Part shown: positions 9,960-21,626 of the stretch, in pieces
Position numbering within the stretch: position 1 is the first letter of the stretch
Layout: every line of letters starts with the position of its first letter
DNA from: Hygrophila difformis
Lineage: Eukaryota > Streptophyta > Magnoliopsida > Lamiales > Acanthaceae
Direction: 5' to 3'
NCBI GenBank assembly: GCA_030278955.1
Contig: JAOANR010000004.1
Coordinates: forward strand, 12,822,428-12,886,427
DNA: 64,000 nt
Notes under the pieces: model-generated
What the model saw: only the letters and a program-made list of their open reading frames with translations
Told to the model about the DNA's origin: nothing
Databases searched by the model: none
Position numbers and translations under genes: made by a program

Positions 9960-11300
9960 TCATCAGTCGTCGAGGGAAGCCGCCAGGCAGCGCCGCCAGG
10001 TCTCCCAAGCGTCGCGCTGCCGCCAGCTCCAGCCGCCAGCCGCCAGCCCTTCTGCCGCCAGGTCCGCCGCCAGCTCGAGCACTCCGGCCGCCAGCCCAGG
10101 ATTGTCGAGCGCCGCCACCAGCTCCACGGGCCGCCAAGCTCCAACGCCCGCCGCCAGGATCCTTGCGCCGCCAGCCCTTCGTCGCACTGCCGCCAACGCT
10201 CGCCGGCCGCCAGCCTCTCCGGCCGCCAGCCTCCCCGGCTGCCAGCCCTCTCCGGCCGCCAGCCTCCCCGGCCGCCAGCCCTCTCCGGCCGCCAGCCTCT
10301 CCGGCCGCCAGCTTCTTCTTCTAGCCCGAGCCGCCATCCATCTTGCTTGGTTCCATAGATCAGGTTAGCCCCTTGTTCGTTCTACTCTTGTTCTTGTGTT
10401 GTTGTTTTTGTTGTCCAAGACTTGTGAATCCATGTGGCATGCCTCATTGAAATGCATGTTCAGGCTTGTATGTGATCCTTGGCACTTGGAATTGTTTTGG
10501 CATCTTGTTTCTCATCATTAGCTAACAATACATAATGTATGCATAGCGTTGGATGTTAGTTGAACTTTTGGAATCACATGCTTGGATTGTTCCTGTTCTT
10601 GCACTGAACACTCTGAATTGCATGCTTGCTTAGGCAACTTGTTTCTCATCATTAGCTGTATGATTACTCACTGTAGAAGTTAACTGAACCTTCGGACTGC
10701 ATGTTAGGCTTGCTTGTCACCTTGAATTGCATCCAACTCTCATGAATGATCATGAATTGTATCCAACACCATGTTTGTTTGATGCCACATAGGAGCCAAT
10801 TCATCCCAAGTTTGATTCTTGATGAGCATGCTTCAATTGCCTTACATAGGATTTTAGGACATCATGCCATGTTAGCTGCTTATCTTGTATTTGGTGATTG
10901 ATCGATTGAGTATTTCTCAAACGCATTGCATTTTAACATAGAATTTAGCCGGCGAGACGCCAGCCGCCAGCCCTAGGCCGCCGCCAGCTGCTCCGGCCGC
11001 TAGTGCACAGGCCGCCAGCCTCAGACTAATTTCGGCCGCCAGCTCGAGCTCCGGGCCGCCAGTCACAGGCCGCCAGCTTCTGCCCCTCAGGCCGCCAGGT
11101 CCCGGCCAATTTCGGCCGCCAGCTCGAGCTACGGGCCGCCAGCTACTTTGGCCGCCAGTCCCAGGTTGCCAGCTTCTGCCTCGCAGGCCGCCAGCTCCAA
11201 GTCCAGGTTGCCTGTTCGAGAGGCCGCCCCGGGCCACCAGCCGCCATCTTTACCAGGACAGGCCGCCATTCCCTTGCCAGGTTTCGCTGCCTTGTCGTCT
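9960..11300 (+). repeat. Two CCGCCAGC-rich arrays
   Basis: Dense CCGCCAGC/GGCCGCCAG repeats fill 9960-10320 and 10950-11300, separated by a 600-base AT-richer, intron-like stretch. In one frame of the first array they encode Pro/Ala/Ser-rich sequence (PPAASP units). The first array ends at a donor-like ATCAG/GTTAG (about 10363) and the second begins after an acceptor-like TTTAG (10946-10948), so these may be 5' exons of the PMD gene, but the frame does not run cleanly through the second array. Confidence 0.55.
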
Positions 11301-11397
11301 GGTGCCTCGGCTTTTCAGGTTTGTTCCATCTTTTCGGTATGTGTTCACTTTTTTACTTGTGAGCCTTCGTTGACTGATTTGTGCAACTTTGCAATAG

Positions 11398-14300
11398 GAC
11401 ATTGTCACGAGGACCGCTCAGGCCTCCACTCCGGGTACCCAGGCCTCCAATCCAGTTCAGGCCGCCACACGTGCCGGGTTTCAGCCGCCATCTAGTGGGT
11501 CCTCTACTCAGGTTTGCTCAATTTACTTGGCGATATGTTGATTCATCCTCCTTCCCTTTGCTTGATACGTGTATCATAACAATGCAGATTGCTGCGGGAC
11601 TACTCATTCCGGAGTCGGATGATGAGGCTTATGATTTTGACCGCCCGGAGTCCGAGCCTTTTTTACGTCCATTTCATCGCACGACTGCACATGCAGATGA
11701 GACCCGGGAGTTTCTATCTTGTACATGTCCGATCACTCAGGCTGCATTTACTGGAGCCTTTGTTTCGCAGACGAGGTCTATTCGGTCTCATCAGTCTGGC
11801 ACCACTGCTCCTAGATCTAAGAAGGCTAAGGCTCCCCAAACCGAAGAGAATGAGGATCAGAGCAGTTTGGAGAAATATGTTTCATGGGTTCGCCGGATGA
11901 AGAGGGGAGGACGCACAGCTGACTGGCGTAGCTGGGGTATTGAAGATGCCATTATTCTTTCTACTAGGCCTGTAGTGATAGATCATCGTCTCATCTATTA
12001 TATCTTGGGCTTCTGGAACTCCAGTGTTAACGCTTTTCAGTTTCCTTGTGGTTTCGTGGGTCCTACGCTTCTTGATGTGGTCATGATCACAGGACTCCGA
12101 GTGGATGGTTCAGAGTTGACACAGTCAGCTTCTGATGATCGAGCTCTTGGTGACTCTATTTGTCCTTCGGGCAAAAAGACTAAGCAGTACGCGGCATTCA
12201 TTGACCATAATATGACGTCCGAGAGCTCTCCTTGCACCTTGGATGAGCATGTGGCCTTTCTATTGCTGTGGTTTAGCCGGTTTATTATTTGTTCGAGGGC
12301 TCGGACCGTCTTGCGTTCCGCTCTTCCTCTTGTACGGGCTATTATGAGTGATCCTTCTCCGGCCACTGGTTCTTATTTTCTTGGCACTCTATTCAGTGGT
12401 ATGGCCAAGATTTCTGGTATGCTGGCTAGTGGGCGAGATCCCACTAATTCGGCATGTGGGCCGTTATGGGTTCTGCAGCTCTGGATCCAGCTGTACTTTC
12501 CTCGGCTTTTTACTGGCGTGCCTCGCCCTGATCCGCAGGATGTTGCTGACGGTGACCCGTTAGGCTTGATACTAGCTGCTGCTTCGGTGAAGATTAGCAG
12601 GGATGGTCTCTTGCAGCGGGACAGTCTAGATATTATTCGATTTTTTCTTCACCACAGGCCCTCTTATCAGGACTTATACGTGTATGCCTCCATAGGATGG
12701 TTGCTGTCCCAGCTTGTGTGCAAGCCTGATCAGCCACGAGGTCTACATGGAGAGTCCACCTGGAATGTTAGCATGAAGCCTCATATGCTTCTGAGTGGGC
12801 TAAAGAGGAGAGATCAGTATAATCCGATCGTAGCTGAGCCGTATTGCCCTCATTTACTTGCTCGTCAGTTCGGTTGCCATCTCGGACTTCCTCGCAGTGT
12901 GAAGTGGCCGGTATCTTTCAGGAGTAAGAAGATGACGGTCGCTGATATCCAGGCAGTAGTTGATTTCTCGTCCCGTCTGACGTTATCTAGCTATCTTCCA
13001 TTCACTCCGACGGGGACGCTTGCTGCTGGTTTCATGGCATGGTGGACGCCCTACATCACCTCCATCTTGCCATCCTATGCGCAAATTACAGCTCGTTTTG
13101 GGGACGTGCGGCGAGCTAAGCAGCCTAGCGTTCATAGTGCCGCTGTTCAGTCGGCAGTTACTCTTGTTTCTAGTCGCACCCCGAAGTCAAAAGCTGTTGC
13201 AGCCTCCTCATCTCGCAAACGCCGAAAAGGTATGTCTCCTTTGTTAACATATCTCTCATACACTGTCTCTTGGTTTTTTAATATTTCTCTTTTTCTTCAG
13301 CTGCCGACCATGATAGTTATAATGATGAGGGCGATGTCCCAGATGACCAGCCTGAGGAGGAGCCTGCGAGCTCCGAAGAGTCGTCCCGCAAACGCCGAAG
13401 AAGTATGTCTCCTTTGTCAACATGTCTCTCATACACTGTCTCTTGGTCTTTTAATATTTCTCTTTTCTTCAGCTGCTGACCATGACAGTGAGGATGATGA
13501 GGGCGATGCCCCAGATGACCAGCCTGAGGAGGAGCCTGTGAGCTCTGAGGAGTCTACTGATGAGGATTACTCTGCTCATTTTGATGAGGATATGACTTCC
13601 GGTTCTAGTGAGGAGGCGTCGAGTTTAGGTGATGGTGATGAGGATCCTGTAGATGATGATGGTGATCTTATGGTGGCGGATCACGCTGAGGATAGTGTCG
13701 CCGGGGATGACAGCTATATGGCGGACCTTCACGAAGCGACGGCTATTGTTGATCGGCATATGAGCAGTGTCATTGCTAGGAGGGATCCATATGATGAAGA
13801 GTTGGCCCGTGCTGACTATATCATCCTCCATGGGGATGATCCTACGCACCAGACTAAAGCCGTGGTGACGGATGCTATCCACCCTACTTCCATTGATCAG
13901 GTACATTTCACCACTTTGGACTCTTTGTTCAATCTTTGTATTGGCCTAGCATCAACATCTTTCCTTTTTACTTAGGATCCTTCCTCTTTTCATGCTGGCG
14001 ACCATGTTTCTACGGTTGGCTCTCCCGAGTTGACTCCTCAGGTACACTTTTCATTACGTCCTCATTTTCTTTTGCCTCTTACTATTATGCAAAATGATTC
14101 TGAAGACATCTATCCTCTAGGCCCCTGGAGACCGGATAGGCTCTTCTCTCACCACTCAGGCGGTAGATTGCGCCTCCATGATTAGCACTGCTGACCCTTT
14201 GGCGACATCTCAGGTATCCCTTTAGTTGTTTTCTCTTGCTCTTATCTTTCAGGATACGTTCTGAGCGTTGTTTTCCTCTAGACTCCTACGGATCAGGCGG

Positions 14301-15232
14301 GTGCTGATGCTTCAGTCGATTTGACTATACCGCCTACTCAGACAGACCGCTCTGTGATTGACATTTCAATTCTCTCAGCTGATTTGACTGCGCCACCTCC
14401 TCAGTTATACATCATTTCATCTCTTGTCGTGATAAAACTTTTGTAGTATTTTAACATAGTTTGCCTCCAGGTACCTAAGGACCTTCCTCTAGGCCTTGTG
14501 GCCTCTCTTCCAGACTCGGGTACTCGTGCTGCCATAGCCCCATCATGTGAGGCTTTTGACCGTCTCTTTTCCACCCAGACCGGTCCACTATCAGTCGAGG
14601 TGGTCTCAGGACTCTATGACATTCTCGATGATGTTAGCTCAGTCCCTGCCTTCATTGAGGATGTTGGCTTCTCGGATTTTTCGGAGCTCATTTCTGATTT
14701 GTCCCTTGCTTATCCTCTTTATAGCAGTACAGCAGATCAATCTGCTCAGGACTTGACATTTATTGATGATCTCGAGGCGCGGCACCGTGAGATTCGTTCC
14801 CAGTTAGAGGTTATACGTCCTCAGCACGATCAGGCTTCTATGGTTCTTAGGAGTGAGGAGAGTAGGCAGTTACAGTTAGAGAGTACTGTTGCCCAGGCGA
14901 AGCACAATATAGAGAAGCAGAAAGAGGTTATTGCGGAGGCGGAGCGTATTATCAGAGAGCAGAACAACATCATTGAGGGAGCTACCGTTGAGCTTGACAT
15001 ACTCGAGGCTAAGCTGCTCAAGTTGTCTGATCGAGCTACCGCTCTGCAGGCTGATCATGATCGCTTAGCCGCAGATGATCGTGATTTATCGGCTGAGTTA
15101 TTGAAAGCTCGTCGTCCCTTGCTATCTGCTCGTGCTCGAGTTTCTGCTGCAGCGCTTCGTCGCCTCACTGACACTTTTGGGCGTGCGCGTGATCAGTGGG
15201 TCGCCATGCGTCGTCGCCTACTAGGTGATTAG
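11398..15232 (+). CDS. Plant mobile domain (PMD) protein, antisense in Tat element
   Basis: Eight exons are inferred: 11398-11511, 11588-13229, 13301-13402, 13473-13900, 13976-14041, 14121-14213, 14282-14404 and 14471-15232. They total 3,330 bases, one frame of 1,109 codons plus stop; most junctions fall between codons at CAG/GT. The second exon holds a PMD domain (aminotransferase-like, PF10536 type; about residues 150-520), with WGIEDAI, LIYYILGFWN and FVGPTLLDVVMITGLRVDG. SRKRRK-type basic motifs and a long Asp/Glu-rich region follow. The last exon encodes a coiled coil (about 14755-15200). PMD proteins such as Arabidopsis MAIN/MAIL1 act in the nucleus in gene and transposon silencing. The intron at 14405-14470 has TT instead of a GT donor. 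The 5' end is uncertain: a more upstream start in the CCGCCAGC arrays is likely. It converges on the element's pol. Confidence 0.8.
13214..13559 (+). repeat. 173-bp tandem duplication of an intron plus acidic exon
   Basis: Units 13214-13386 and 13387-13559 each contain CGCAAACGCCGAA, a complete ~70-base intron (13230-13300, 13403-13472) and an exon coding for DDQPEEEP. Both introns keep GT and AG and the length of the duplicated exon (102 bases) preserves frame, so the protein gains a second SRKRR-acidic module. Confidence 0.85.
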
Positions 15233-15402
15233 ATGCTATCTCCCCCGAGTAGCTAGCACTGCTTTTGTGATTTGCATTCAGTTCTCTATTTTGGGTCAGC
15301 TCACCGGCCTTGTGGTGAGCACTTTTTAGTACTCATGTTTGCCGTTTTTGCTACTTCCTTGGCCAACTATGTGATTGGCCACTCATGATGCATTTATGCT
15401 GC

Positions 15403-18400
15403 TTATTCTGACTCCCAGACTGATGGATAGAACATTTTGAGATATTTTGCATTTATACTCTGTTTGTGTTCTTGACCATCGATGTCCATTAACTTGTATG
15501 CACCATTGAGTAGTCTTTGAGTTACAATGAATGGTCCTTCCCAATTTGGGGACCACTTCCCCATTTCATTAGCATGTACTCCTAACGGTAGGATCACTTT
15601 CCACACTAGATCCCCTTCGCTGAAGGTCTTGCTTCGAACCTTCTTATCATAATGCTTTGCCATTCTAGTTTTTTGACGACGGATGTTTTCCAAGGCCATG
15701 AGCTTGTCACCATCAGCTGTCTCTAACTCTTGCAACATGGCTTCATCATACTTAGATAAGTCTAAGTGATGCTGCTGAGCCACCCTTAGAGAAGGAACTG
15801 TTATTTCCAAAGGCAAAACAGCGTCATGACCATATGTCAAGTAGTATGGCGTAAACCCTGTAGCGGTAGATTTAGAGTTTCTGTAAGCCCAAAGAACCTC
15901 TAATAAGGTCTCATGCCATTTCCTAGGTTTTTCGCCTACTGCCTTTTTGATCATACTTATTAAGATCTTATTGGTGGCTTCAGCTTGACCATTTGCTTGG
16001 GGATAGTATGGAGTAGAATGATAGATGCGGATCCCAAACTGCTTGGCAAAAGCTATAAACTTTTCACCAGTGAATACTGTACCTTGATCGGCAGTAATTG
16101 TTTGGGGAATCCCAAATCGATGTATGAGCTCAGTCACGAACCTAATTACATCGCTTTGGTCGATCTTCTTCATTGGCCATGCTTCTACCCATTTGGTGAA
16201 GTAATCAGTGGCCACTAGTATGAATGCATGGTTTTTGGATGACGGTGGATGAATTTTTCCAATGATGTCCATCCCCCAGCCATAGAATGGCCAAGGTTTA
16301 ATGACCGTGTGTAATTCTTCCGCCGGTACCCTTTGAATTGGGCCGTGCTTTTGGCAAGCCTCACATCCGTGAGCATACGTGATACAGTCCTCCATGATGG
16401 TTGGCCAAAAGTATCCATGACGGTGGATGCTCCATCTCATGCTCGGCCCTGCCCGATGAGAGCCGCATATCCCCTCATGGACTTCTCCCATTACCAACTT
16501 AGCATTCTTGGGGCCTATACACTTGAGCAATAATCCATCAACCGCCCTTCGGAATAGTTCGCCATTGACCAGCACGTACCGCAGAGCTTTTACTTTTAGC
16601 GAGTTATCTCCCCCAGATGACGGGTTCTCGAGGTACTGTATGATCTCGGTCCTCCAATCACCATTCTCTTGTTGGTCCTCAGGTTCACTTGTGATGGCGG
16701 CAATGTGTGGTGCCCCCCTAGGGCGACAAGACTGCCAGCCTGAAGCAAGTTGTGCAGCCTCGTTGGCCTCTTGATTTTGGCTTCTGGGCACATGTGTGAT
16801 GGTAGCGTCCGAAAACTTGCTCAATAGTTCTAGTGCTGTCTCATAGCACTTAATCAATCTGGGACTCTTGCATTCATATTCTCCGGTTAACTGCTTCAGG
16901 ATGACTTGGGAGTCTCCAAAAATTGTAATTGATTTCGCACCTTTAAGCAATGCAGTTTCGAGGCCAAATATCAAAGCTTCGTATTCTGCTTGATTGTTGG
17001 TGGTGCCAGGCTCTAACTCCCGAGCAAGCTTCCAATGTTCCCCAAGAGGACTAGTGATTGTAATGCCGGCCCCCGAGCCGCTGCTTGCACAAGATCCATC
17101 AAAGGTTAACTCCCAAGGTTCGAATCCTATAAAGGAAGCTTCTCTGGGATCTTCTGACAGAACCAACGAAGGGTGTTGAGCTAAGAAATCAGCTAAAGCT
17201 TGTCCCTTGACTGCCTTTTGAGGAACGTGTACAAGGGTAAAAGGACTGATCTTCATAGCCCACTTAGCTTGTCTACCCTTTAATGCTGGTTTGTGCAAAA
17301 GGGTTTTCACCAAGTCAAAGGGAGCCACTACATGGACTGTTCTTGGCAGCATGTAGTGTTCTAACTTGTTGCAGGAGTATACTAGGGCGTAGCACAACTT
17401 TTCTAATGCAGTATATCTTACCTCTGGCCCTTGTAGAGTCTTGCTAAGGTAATAGATAGCCCTCTCCTTGCCGCCTTCATCGTCCTGTGCAAGCAAGCAC
17501 CCGATAGATTCTTCGGCGGCCGATACATATAGTTTCAAAGGTATTCCAGGTTTTGGCGGCACTAATACTGGAGGATTGACCAATGCTCTTTTTATTTCTT
17601 CGAAGGCTACCTGATGCTCAGTCGTCCAGAGAAACTTCTCGTTCTTTCTTCCTTTAAGCAAGGTAGTGAACGCTTTCATTTTGCCGGCAGCATTGGCAAT
17701 AAATCTCCTTAGGAAATTGATTTTGCCCATCAATGACTGCAGTTCTTTGAAATTGGTTGGTGCACGAGCCTCCATAATGGCCTTAGCTTTGTTCTGGTCT
17801 ACCTCAATGCCCCTCTCATGCACCAAGAAACCTAGGAAGTTCCCTGCTGCCACTCCAAAGGCACACTTAGTTGGATTAATTTTCAATCCATGCTGTCTCA
17901 TTCAGATGAAGGCACCTTCCAGGTGAGCCAAGTGTTGGCCAAATTCACATGATTTTACCACTATATCATCAATGTACACTTCAAGTGTGTGACCGATTAA
18001 ATCATGAAAAATCATGTTCATGGCCCTTTGGTATGTTGCCCCTGCGTTTTTTAATCCAAAGGGCATGACTACCCATTCAAAGATGCCAACTGGCCCTGGG
18101 CAGCGAAAAGCTGTTTTGTGTACATCATTTTCAGAAATGAAGATTTGATTGTATCCAGAATAACCATCCATTAACGATAAAAACTTGTGGCCGGCGGCCG
18201 CATCAACAAGCATATCGGCCATAGGCATCACATATTCATCCTTGGGTGTTGCCAAGTTTAAATTTCTAAAGTCTATACAGACTCTCAATTGACCGTTCTT
18301 TTTTATAACAGGTACAATATTTGCAAGCCATTCCACATAACGACAAGTTCTAATGTAACCTGCTTTAAGAAGTTTCTCGATTTCGGCCTTTATTTTTGGG

Positions 18401-18813
18401 ATGGTGTCTGGGTCGAACCGTCTTGGCGGCTGCTTATGAGGTCTGAATTCTGGGTGCGTTGGCAACTTATGTTCCACTAGCTCCCTTGATAGTCCTGGCA
18501 TGTCTGTGTACTGCCACGCAAAACAATCTTTATACTTATGAATCAACTCCGCTAACTGGCGTCGCTTTTCATCCGATAATGACGCACTGATCTTGGTCAA
18601 CTTTGGTTCTGCCTCTGTTCCAAGGTTGATTTTTACAAGTGGTTCATTGGCTTCCGGACTAGGCAATGTCCGCTTTATAGGAGATGGCCACTCAGATGGC
18701 CGAATGTCAGTTGGGTTTTTGGACTTGATTTCGGCACCCATTATCATTTCAGTGTTGGCGAGCCGCTGTAACAAGTCTTTATAAATGTCATAGCTGCTTG
18801 TCATGCAGAGCAT
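15403..18813 (-). pseudogene. Tat-element pol: RT, RNase H, aRNase H, integrase
   Basis: RT spans about 18400-17950, with the palm motif YIDDIVVKS and the upstream LMDGYSGYNQI. A single in-frame TGA at 17902-17904, next to the codons for GAFI and MRQHGLKINP, splits it; CGA to TGA by cytosine deamination would explain it. A degenerate first RNase H follows (LKLYVSAAEESIGCLLAQ). A second archaeal-type RNase H (about 17110-16730) has DGSCASSGSG, EYEAL and GDSQ but Asn where the last Asp is expected (ANEAA). Integrase (about 16500-15500) has the HHCC zinc site (HRAG...CEACQKHG) and DDE residues in GMDIIG, TADQGTVFTGE and the QANGQAEATNK segment. It overlaps the preceding reading frame by 13 bases in a different frame. 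It ends about 170 bases from the convergent PMD stop. Confidence 0.9.
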
Positions 18814-21584
18814 GATGCTTCATGTCGGCTATCTGCAGAACGTAACTTGAAGCCGCTTGTTGTAAAGTCAATGGATTCCAGATCCATGTTCATACCAATT
18901 AGAGCTGATGCAGGTTGTATGTCTTCTAAGTAGAAGATTGCCTCATCATTGTTGGCATCCGGTCCTGCAAAGGGTTGAGGATCTGCCTCCACCAATTCTA
19001 TCTGGTCACCATCCCAAATTAACAACTGCTGGTGGAGGGTGGATGGCACACACTGCGCCATGTGAATCCAGTCGCGCCCAAGCAATGCTGAGTAACACGT
19101 CTTAGATTTCACCACAAAGAAGGCCACTTTGATGGTCTTGGATCCAATAGTGACGTCCGCCGTTATGAATCCGGCAGGTTGTGTTGCTTCTCCTACAAAG
19201 CTGCACATTCTGACCCTGGTAGGGATCAGATCCTTTTCACTCTTTCCTATCTTCCTCAAAGTTGACATCGGCATCACATTGGCTGTTGCTCCATTATCAA
19301 CAAATACTCTGTTTACAGGACGCCCGTCGATATGAGCCTTAACATACAAGGGCTTCAATTGCCTTGTCTGGGCAACCTCGGGTTTGGCAAACTGTGCCAC
19401 AGCCAACTTTGAAGCATCATGTCGGCCGCCAAATTCTTGCGTGGGAGGTGCATCACTGGTTGGATGGGACAATTCGGCTATCATTTCATCCATTTTTTCA
19501 ATAAGCCTCGCGAACGATGGCTCTTCCTCATCCCATATCTCGGATTCGGCATCGCTTATCTCTTCATCAGCCGCCAATCCAAATACCCGTATAGGGACGG
19601 AGGGATCATTCGGCCCTTCTTTCTTATTGTCTGCTTCTTTAATTTCTTTGTCCAAATTTTTCCAAAAAACCTCATCTTCAAGATCCATGCCGTCTAATTC
19701 AACATGAGGCTCCTCATCAATATTGAGGTTCACATTACCCCACATATCATCTTCATACCCTTCGTCAATATTCATGTCATCCATGGTGCCACAATCATCG
19801 GTCATGATGCCTAGGGCGCTAATCCCAACTTTCGGTTTATCGAGATTGGCCTCCACAGCGGCCTCCACCTCTGTAGGTGTAATAGCACCAAAATTCACTT
19901 GTGGTGCCTCATTGGTCGCTTGAAGTGCTTCACTAGTTGATTTCGTTTCAACTTGTGTTTGTGACTTCTTCTGGGTTTCTACAGTTTTACAATAGGCCGT
20001 GAATCCTTCAAAACTGTGTGGTTCACTTCCAAATTCACCGGCTTCATGAGCCGCCAAATACGCCATGTATTTCATCAGTACACTAGCCATAGCCATGTTT
20101 GAAGGAGTCATGTCCATTATGTCCAGCTTCTCAATGAACTTCTGTCCCGCAGACTTGACCTTGTTTTCTCCTTCATCAGATTCGGTTGTGGCGACCGCTT
20201 TTCCTTTGTCATTAGAAGCTGATGATGAAATGTTAGTCTGAGGAAGTTCGGCTTTGGTTACTTTAGGCCTTGGTGATGATGACGGCTGAGGCTTTCGTTC
20301 TACCCACTGCAGCCTTTCTCGTACTGGCCTCTTAGTGGTAGAAGGTGATGGTGGTTGTAACCTTTCCCTCACTGGCTTCCTGGTGGAGGAAAACGGCGGC
20401 TGCAACCTCTCTCGTATTGGTTCCCTAGTGGAAGGTGATGGCGCCTGAGGTGGTCTTCTTGAGGCCTCATAAAATCTTTCTTCACGAGGTGGTATGGGTG
20501 AATCAGGTTCCCTTGCCACCGTCCTACTGTGTGCCTTCTCGTGAAGGGGTCTCCGCTGCTGGGATGTCTCTCCTTTGAAATAAGTTGGTTGTACTGGCTT
20601 CCGCGGCCTGGAAGATTCCAACTTATGGATTTGTGCCTCCCACTGCCGCATTTCCTCGGCATATCGTCTTTGTGCCCGCCTAAACTGACTCCTAGTCATG
20701 GGTGGTGGCTCCTTCTGAGTGGCTTTGTTCTGAGCCCTATTCTTCATCCACCTTTCAGTCTCAACTGGATGTTCTGGTCGCCTCATCAAGGTTGGAACCA
20801 CCTGTACACAATGCCTATAATCACGAGCAATAGGTTGGTGTTTCCCATTTTCATAGATCTCTACCGCCTGCTTAGAGATCTCAACCCTCAAAGGAGGGTT
20901 CTTCTTCTTGTGGTGTTCTCTTTCCTCAGCTTCCAGGACCTTCTTGAAGTCCTCCTTCGACATGCTCTTAAACTTTGGTTGTTTGCTGCACAACTCTTTT
21001 CTTTCATGATCGGACTCATCAGATAATAAGTCCACATCCTCCTCCTCGATTCCAATGTGTTCCTTTCCTCTATTATTCTGGCTACTGGAGCCACCATCTT
21101 CTGGGTTTGGGATGAGTCCAGAAACACCAATTGGCAGCTGAGGGAATGGATCTAAATCCACTTTCATACCTGCAATTTTCAAACGACCCTCTTTTATTTT
21201 GTTCTGTATGGCCGTTCTAAAACTCCTGCATTTAGTAATGCTATGAGTATACGAATTATGCCACTTACAAAATGCTCGGCCTCGAATTTCCTCGGCCGCT
21301 GGTAATTTTTGCCCTTCAGGCAACTTGATCACACCGTCTTTGAGTAGGGCATCGAACACTTGGTCCGCTTTGCCCATGTCAAAAAGGTCTTCTTCAGGCT
21401 TATACTTAGCCTCTCTTTGTTTTGGCGGCTTGAGAGCCGCACATGTGTGTGGTTTGGTTGTCTGTACTAGCTCAGCAACAGCCACCTCTACAGGTTCGTC
21501 CTCATCATTACTGAGTTTTATTTCTTCGAAATGGACTCGACGCATAGGACGTTTCTCTTCCTGCTCCCTCAGGAATTTTTCCAC
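18801..21584 (-). CDS. Tat-element gag C-terminal part and protease
   Basis: A 927-codon frame. Near its start there is a CHHC zinc-binding-like motif (FCKWHNSYTHSITKC). The middle is Arg/Pro/Ser-rich and acidic, with three repeated PVRERLQPP units (about 20290-20440). The C-terminal 200 residues form a retropepsin-like protease with VDNGATANVMP as the active-site loop (DNG instead of the common DT/SG) and LLGRDWIH as the conserved C-terminal motif. It is in the same frame as gag upstream, separated only by a TAG. Protease would process the polyprotein in the particle. Confidence 0.8.
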   Translation of the reverse strand: MEKFLREQEEKRPMRRVHFEEIKLSNDEDEPVEVAVAELVQTTKPHTCAALKPPKQREAKYKPEEDLFDMGKADQVFDALLKDGVIKLPEGQKLPAAEEIRGRAFCKWHNSYTHSITKCRSFRTAIQNKIKEGRLKIAGMKVDLDPFPQLPIGVSGLIPNPEDGGSSSQNNRGKEHIGIEEEDVDLLSDESDHERKELCSKQPKFKSMSKEDFKKVLEAEEREHHKKKNPPLRVEISKQAVEIYENGKHQPIARDYRHCVQVVPTLMRRPEHPVETERWMKNRAQNKATQKEPPPMTRSQFRRAQRRYAEEMRQWEAQIHKLESSRPRKPVQPTYFKGETSQQRRPLHEKAHSRTVAREPDSPIPPREERFYEASRRPPQAPSPSTREPIRERLQPPFSSTRKPVRERLQPPSPSTTKRPVRERLQWVERKPQPSSSPRPKVTKAELPQTNISSSASNDKGKAVATTESDEGENKVKSAGQKFIEKLDIMDMTPSNMAMASVLMKYMAYLAAHEAGEFGSEPHSFEGFTAYCKTVETQKKSQTQVETKSTSEALQATNEAPQVNFGAITPTEVEAAVEANLDKPKVGISALGIMTDDCGTMDDMNIDEGYEDDMWGNVNLNIDEEPHVELDGMDLEDEVFWKNLDKEIKEADNKKEGPNDPSVPIRVFGLAADEEISDAESEIWDEEEPSFARLIEKMDEMIAELSHPTSDAPPTQEFGGRHDASKLAVAQFAKPEVAQTRQLKPLYVKAHIDGRPVNRVFVDNGATANVMPMSTLRKIGKSEKDLIPTRVRMCSFVGEATQPAGFITADVTIGSKTIKVAFFVVKSKTCYSALLGRDWIHMAQCVPSTLHQQLLIWDGDQIELVEADPQPFAGPDANNDEAIFYLEDIQPASALIGMNMDLESIDFTTSGFKLRSADSRHEASCSA

Positions 21585-21626
21585 ACGGGCCGCTCTCTCG
21601 GCCAGCTGGGCAAGGTCAGTTGCATC

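Noticed and set aside
9859..10368. Open frame with a hydrophobic start and Pro/Ala/Ser repeats, like a secreted protein
   Set aside because: Low-complexity CCGCCAGC repeat opens all frames; at most it may be a 5' exon of the PMD gene. I did not call it as its own gene.
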